DNA of 64,000 nt from Hydractinia symbiolongicarpus (lineage: Eukaryota > Cnidaria > Hydrozoa > Anthoathecata > Hydractiniidae), in contig NC_079878.1 in NCBI RefSeq assembly GCF_029227915.1, positions 8,926,001-8,990,000 of the forward strand, in the 5' to 3' direction. This document shows, in pieces, positions 57,001 to 60,000 of this stretch. The first letter of the stretch is position 1; every line of letters begins with the position of its first letter. The translations under genes were made by a program, and so were the position numbers. A model generated the notes under the pieces. The model worked only from the letters and a program-made list of their open reading frames with translations. It was not told where the DNA came from and searched no databases.

Positions 57001-60000
57001 TAATTGAGAATTTCCAATGTGGAAGAGGTGCTGAATTCACAAATGGACATATAAAAATTGATGGAAAGAACTTTAAAGGTATGTCTCGCTTACCTAACAC
57101 CATTTTTAAATTTTAATTCAACTGGTGCAATAGACATTAAGTTATTTGAATATACTAGTCGTTGCCCGTGTAAAAATCCACGGTTCGCCCGTCCTTTATA
57201 TTTATCCGTCGCAACAAAGTGAATAAAAATATATCGCATTTGATATTCGTGTTTCCGTAACATCATTTTCTAACTCAGCGGGGGGTCCGTGCAGAGACAA
57301 ACAGACGACGGCTATTATTATAGAGATGTTCCATCACCCGACTTTATAGTTCTTTTGTCTTTTTTCATTGTCCTCAATTAACGAGTAAAAAATTGTCAAT
57401 ATTGCTCATTTTTAAAGTTTTACCATATATTTCTGATTCCATCATATTTTAAAATGTTAAACCAAACAACTGTTATATGAATAAATGTGTCGTCATTTAC
57501 AGGAAAGCCAACGCAAGGACTTACAATCGCAACTTGGGTGTGGTTAGAAGATATCAATGAGCCTACTCATCAACTATTTGTCACCATTGATCCAGGTTGG
57601 ACAAATCCACGATACAAGTCTGTTTATGATTTCGCCATAGCTGACGGCGGCGCCATACAATTTTCGCATAGAAATGTATTCGGAAGACGAACAACCCCCG
57701 TCATTAAACCACAAGTTTGGACACACATTGCAGCGACGTACGACCTGCAAAGTGATGTAGTTCACTTGTATACAAATGGAAAAGAAGTGACGTCATTTAC
57801 GCGCGTAGATAGAAGACGGTCTGAAATTTTAAGTCAAGACTGGAGTGAAGCTACCACTACTGGGAAATTTCTTTACACAACCAACCGTGTGCGGTATTTA
57901 CGTGGTCGATTGGACGAGTACTATCTTTACCCTTGCGCGCTAGCTCCTCAGCAAGTAAGCAGCCTGATGGATAAGACCTGTCAAGAAAGTAGGTCCAATT
58001 GTCAAAATTATTTTCTTTTAGTTTAAAGTCTTATTACGCCATCCACAGATCTAGAGAGTTTGACCAAAGACGTTTGTAAACGTACTTGTTGATTTTTAAT
58101 TTACGCCGGTGTAGCAAGGAAGAACAAGATACAACTTTTATTTTGATTTAAACTTTTTGTAAATATTCTATTCTGTTTATCAATTAGAACCTACTGCTTG
58201 TGCTTCTGTCAAGTGCGAGTTTTATGCTGATTGTCAAGTAAAAGGTCGAGGTACTCCCAAGTGCGTGTGCCCATCAGCTTGCGAAAAAGTACCCAAGCAA
58301 AGTATTTGTGGAAACGATGGTCAAACGTACCGAAATGAATGTTTCATGAGAAAAATATCGTGTGAAAATAAACGGTTAATTACCAAGTCGTACGACGGAG
58401 AATGCGGTAAGGTTTCATGAGAAGTTATCCGTGGTTGTTTGTTTGTTTGTTTGTTTGTTTTTTGTTTGTTTGTTTGTTTGTTTGTTTGTTTGTTTGTTTG
58501 TTTGTGTATTCAGTGACACACCTGTTTATATGTTAACACAACTTTCTTTTTCTTACAGAATATAACTTATTCTTTGGTGGAAAATCCTATCAAGCCATCC
58601 AAAATCCCGATTTCCGGTTGCAAACGCGATTAGAATTTACTATCCGTCCCGAGAATGACAACGGCATCCTGTTTTACAGTGCGGACAGATCACGTGCAAG
58701 CTCTTTTGATTTCCTTTCTGTATCACTAGCTGATGGATATGTCGACTTTAAGTACGTATATTTCTTCGATCTGTGATTGGAGTTTTCTTTGATCTGTTCT
58801 GTGATTTGACTATTCGTTGATCTGATACGTGATTTGACGGTTCTTGTATTGTTTGTCAACAGACGAAAGATTTGATTGGTGCATCCTCTTATTTTGTTAT
58901 TTTTATCTTTTCAGATTCGACAATGGTAAAGGTCATGCGCATATTCGATCGAACGAAAGGCTATCTCGCAACCAATGGAATACAGTAATTGCATCACGAA
59001 CTGGACAAAATGGAATGCTTATCGTCAATGGTGGAGCGCCGAAAAGTAAAAGTTCACCAGGACCACTCACGCAATTAAACGTTGATACGATTGGATACCT
59101 TGGAGGTTTGGGCCCCAATCCACGAGAAAGGTAAATAACAATACCACATTTTTTACATTTATTTTATTTCTTTCAACAAGTTTTTAAAAAAATTATTCCA
59201 TTACTTTACTGACCCCCACAATAATTATTGCTTCTCCATGTAGCGACATCAAATACGCTGAATCATCAATGGGATATCAAGGCTGCATTAAAAAGCTTTC
59301 TGTCAACAACAACGAAGTAAATCTTCGCTTCCCTGGGCCGAGCGTAAAGGCACAAATGAACGTGCTACCATCTTGCGGGACAAGTCCATGTGTAAAGAAA
59401 CCATGTTTCAATGGTGCATCTTGTTTTGCTACTAGTGCAAAATCTTATCAATGTCGCTGTCCGGTTGGTTTCAGAGGCACCCATTGTGAAACAAGAGGTA
59501 CATTAAAATATACGGTGTTATGTACTTTTTATTGTAATGTTGTAGTAGTCAGGAGGAGGGGAAATGGGGGACGGTAAATGTTACTCTTCCGGTAACATGT
59601 GATATGCTCTGTCAATTTGCAAATTCCTGAAAGCTTTTTTGCATAGTTGATAAGTTGTTTTGATTTCTTTCAGAAGAGAAAATAAGATCATTTATATTTC
59701 TCTGCTGTCGAAATTTCTACTGTCAAAATAAAATTTTTAGTACAACGGGGAGAATAATTAACAAAATCAATCAAAGCTGTGAGAGTTTAAATGGTGCTCA
59801 GATTGAGAGTCGAAAATATACAAGGGGAGGACCTGGCATGACCCAAAGCCCCTAAATCAAAACAGAATTTCTTATTTAAAATATTCGTGTTTTAAATACT
59901 CTTATGTTCGTCCTGTTTTAGTTTACATCCTTCCACAAATTCCTGCTTACTTTAATGGCCAGTCATCATTCATCGGCTACCGGCAATTACTTGATACTAA

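Noticed and set aside
220-58406. Kazal modules as active serine protease inhibitors
   Set aside because: The cysteine pattern is the ten-cysteine follistatin type as in agrin and follistatin, which is mainly structural. No conserved inhibitory P1 residue pattern is seen.
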